From NCBI GenBank assembly GCA_942159475.1, contig OW804098.1, forward strand, positions 120,119,374-120,183,373: a DNA stretch of 64,000 nt. Reading direction: 5' to 3'. The stretch is from Sthenelais limicola. Taxonomy: Eukaryota; Annelida; Polychaeta; Phyllodocida; Sigalionidae. The notes below the pieces were generated by a model that saw only the letters and a program-made list of their open reading frames with translations, was not told the DNA's origin and ran no database searches. The translations under genes and the position numbers were made by a program. Of the stretch, positions 61,084 through 64,000 are shown piece after piece (positions within the stretch are counted from its first letter, which is position 1; every line of letters begins with the position of its first letter).

Positions 61084-64000
61084 CCCACAATCCATCAACC
61101 TACCCCTGCACCCTGCAGCCTGGTACCCTCAGCCACATGCAGGGATTACACCTTTAACACCCACCATCCATCAACCTACCCCTGCACCCTGCAGCCTGCT
61201 ACCCTCAGCCACATGCAGGGACTACACCTTTAACACCCACCATCCATCAACCCCTGCAGCCTGCAGCCTGCTACCCACTTCCCTCAGCCACATGCAGGGA
61301 TTACACCTTTAACACCCACCATCCATCAACCCCTGCACCCTGCAGCCTGCTACCCACTACCCTCAGCCACATGCAGGGATTACACCTTTAACACCCACCA
61401 TCCATCAACCCCTGCACCCTGCAGCCTGCTACCCACTACCCTCAGCCACATGCAGGGACTACACCTTTAACACCCACCATCCATCAACCTACCCCTGCAC
61501 CCTGCAGCCTGCTACCTACTACCCTCAGCCACATGCAGGGACTACACCTTTAACACCCACCATCCATCAACCACTGCACCCTGCAGCCTGCTACCCAGTA
61601 CCCTCAGCCACATGCAGGGACTACACCTTTAACACCCACAATCCATCAACCCCTGCACCCTGCAGCCTGCTACCCTCAGCCACATGCAGGGACTACACCT
61701 TTAACACCCACCAGCCATCAACCATCCCCTGCTCCCTGCAGCCTGCTACCCACTACCCTCAGCCACATGCAGGGATTACACCTTTAACACCCACCATCCA
61801 TCAACCCCTGCACCCTGCAGCCTGCTACCCACTACCCTCAGCCACATGCAGGGATTACACCTTTAACACCCACCATCCATCAACCCCTGCACCCTGCAGC
61901 CTGCTACCCACTACCCTCAGCCACATGCAGGGATTACACCTTTAACACCCACCATCCATCAACCATCCCCTGCACCCTGCACCCTGCTACCCACTACCCT
62001 CAGCCACATGCAGGGACTACACCTTTAACACCCACCATCCATCAACCCCTGCACCCTGCAGCCTGCTACCAACTACCCTCAGCCACATGCAGGGACTACA
62101 CCTTTAACACCCACCATCCATCAACCATCCCCTGCACACTGCAGCCTGCTACCCACTCCTGCAGCCTGCTACCCACTACCCTCAGCCACATGCAGGGATT
62201 ACACCTTTAACACCCACCATCCATCAACCCCTGCACCCTGTACCCTGCAGCCTGCTACCCGCTACCCTCAGCCACATGCAGGGATTACACCTTTAACACC
62301 CACCATCCATCAACCATCCCCTGCACCCTGCAGCCTGCTACCCACTACCCTCAGCCACATGCAGGGACTACACCTTTAACACCCACCATCCATCAACCAT
62401 CCCCTGCACCCTGCAGCCTGCTACCCACTACCCTCAGCCACATGCAGGGATTACACCTTTAACACCCACAATCCATCAACCTACCCCTGCACCCTGCAGC
62501 CTGGTACCCTCAGCCACATGCAGGGATTACACCTTTAACACCCACCATCCATCAACCTACCCCTGCACCCTGCAGCCTGCTACCCTCAGCCACATGCAGG
62601 GACTACACCTTTAACACCCACCATCCATCAACCCCTGCAGCCTGCAGCCTGCTACCCACTTCCCTCAGCCACATGCAGGGATTACACCTTTAACACCCAC
62701 CATCCATCAACCCCTGCACCCTGCAGCCTGCTACCCACTACCCTCAGCCACATGCAGGGATTACACCTTTAACACCAACCATCCATCAACCCCTGCACCC
62801 TGCAGCCTGCTACCCACTACCCTCAGCCACATGCAGGGAATACACCTTTAACACCCACCATCCATCAACCTACCCCTGCACCCTGCAGCCTGCTACCTAC
62901 TACCCTCAGCCACATGCAGGGACTACACCTTTAACACCCACCATCCATCAACCACTGCACCCTGCAGCCTGCTACCCAGTACCCTCAGCCACATGCAGGG
63001 ACTACACCTTTAACACCCACAATCAATCAACCCCTGCACCCTGCAGCCTGCTACCCTCAGCCACATGCAGGGACTACACCTTTAACACCCACCATCCATC
63101 AACCCCTGCACCCTGCAGCCTGCTACCCACTACCCTCAGCCACATGCAGGGATTACACCTTTAACACCCACCATCCATCAACCATCCCCTGCACCCTGCA
63201 GCCTGCAGCCTGCTACCCACTACCCTCAGCCACATGCAGGGATTACACCTTTAACACCCACCATCCATCAACCATCCCCTGCACCCTGCAGCCTGCTACC
63301 CACTACCCTCAGCCACATGCAGGGATTACACCTTTAACACCCACCATCCATCAACCAACCCCTGCCCCCTGCAGCCTGCAGCCCACTACCCTCAGCCACA
63401 TGCAGGGATTACACCTTTAACACCCACCATCCATCAACCCCTGCACCCTGCAGCCTGCTACCCACTACCCTCAGCCACATGCAGGGATTACACCTTTAAC
63501 ACCCACCATCCATCAACCCCTGCACCCTGCAGCCTGCTACCCACTACCCTCAGCCACATGCAGGGATTACACCTTTAACACCCACCATCCATCAACCCCT
63601 GCACCCTGCAGCCTGCTACCCACTACCCTCAGCCACATGCAGGGATTACACCTTTAACACCCACCATCCATCAACCATCCCCTGCACCCTGCAGCCTGCT
63701 ACCCACTACCCTCAGCCACATGCAGGGACTACACCTTTAACACCCACCATCCATCAACCCCTGCACCCTGCAGCCTGCTACCCACTACCCTCAGCCACAT
63801 GCAGGGATTACACCTTTAACACCCACCATCCATCAACCAACCCCTGCCCCCTGCAGCCTGCAGCCCACTACCCTCAGCCACATGCAGGGATTACACCTTT
63901 AACACCCACCATCGATCAACCTATCCCTGCAGCCTGCAGCCTGCTACCCACTACCCTCAGCCACATGCAGGAATTACACCTTTAACACCCACCATCCATC

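Larger units (their letters stand above)
20611..64000. repeat. Giant 79-bp satellite array, over 43 kb
   Basis: Uninterrupted head-to-tail units running off the right edge. The core unit is CAGGGATTACACCTTTAACA, CCCACCATCCATCAACCCC, TGCACCCTGCAGCCTGC, TACCCACTACCCTCAGC, CACATG (79 bp). Variants: GGGATT or GGGACT; a 4-bp insertion ATCC or TACC after CATCAACC (83 bp); one, two or three 7-bp modules (CACCCTG, CAGCCTG); loss of 7 bp from TACCCACTACCC (72 bp). Length gives roughly 540 units. No transposon or unique sequence interrupts it. Reading frames in it (longest 253 and 161 codons) end at the fixed HMQGLHL-stop in one phase and are artefacts. The minus strand is G-rich. Confidence 0.98.

Noticed and set aside
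20611..64000. CRISPR array
   Set aside because: Units are contiguous with no unique spacers, there are no cas genes and the context is a eukaryotic genome.
20611..64000. Telomeric repeat or CENP-B-box centromeric satellite
   Set aside because: No TTAGGG-type hexamer and no sequence resembling the CENP-B box in the unit. A centromeric or subtelomeric location stays possible but is not shown.
1..64000. tRNA, rRNA or other structured RNA genes
   Set aside because: I looked for tRNA cloverleaf and B-box patterns and for rRNA core motifs by eye and saw none; a covariance-model scan would be needed to exclude degenerate ones.

Overview
The window looks like nuclear DNA of an animal, most likely a marine invertebrate and plausibly a mollusc. 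The evidence is a two-ORF non-LTR retrotransposon (LINE), many short AT-rich inverted-repeat elements (MITEs) with TA flanks, a short SINE-like insertion whose start resembles interspersed repeats I know from gastropods, and very large non-coding tandem arrays. The taxon is an inference. There is no sign of operons or bacterial gene organisation, and I found no convincing host protein-coding gene. The only well-supported coding sequences are the two ORFs of the LINE.

Layout. 1-11,180 is a mosaic of repeats: MITE family A (termini TGGGTCAGATTTTCAG), family B (termini TGTGATGTGTTTCAGG) and one family C copy (termini ACTCCACTATAG). It also holds a CT-rich microsatellite at 4.38-5.03 kb, a 51-54 bp tandem array at 7.66-8.87 kb, and nested insertions inside older MITEs. 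One GC-richer island at 3.92-4.04 kb carries a cluster of promoter-type motifs. 11,181 to about 17,230 is an apparently full-length LINE on the minus strand: 20-nt A tail with AATAAA, ORF2 (964 aa, endonuclease plus reverse transcriptase), a spacer of 716 bp, ORF1 (590 aa), and a short 5' UTR. 17.23-17.35 kb looks like the 3' tail of another LINE on the plus strand. 17.4-18.0 kb is unique sequence, and 18.0-19.5 kb holds more MITEs. 19.80-20.46 kb is an 18-bp minisatellite. 20,611 to the right edge (43.4 kb, roughly 540 units by length) is one continuous satellite with a 79-bp core unit, built from multi-kilobase duplications of itself.

Main discovery. ORF1 of the LINE has the usual coiled coil, RRM-like and C-terminal nucleic-acid-binding layout, followed by a complete NADAR (YbiA/DUF1768) domain at residues ~318-460. 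NADAR proteins elsewhere remove ADP-ribose from guanine in nucleic acid. A retrotransposon carrying this domain in its RNA-binding protein suggests a counter-defence or nucleic-acid repair role. Both ORFs are uninterrupted, so the copy is young or under selection.

Second theme. The 79-bp satellite varies by modular 4-bp and 7-bp indels. One common variant creates a canonical G-quadruplex motif on the minus strand. Rare marker mutations show near-identical blocks repeated at offsets of 4205, 2930, 1968, 723, 4037, 4298, 3444, 2398-2477 and 1381 bp.
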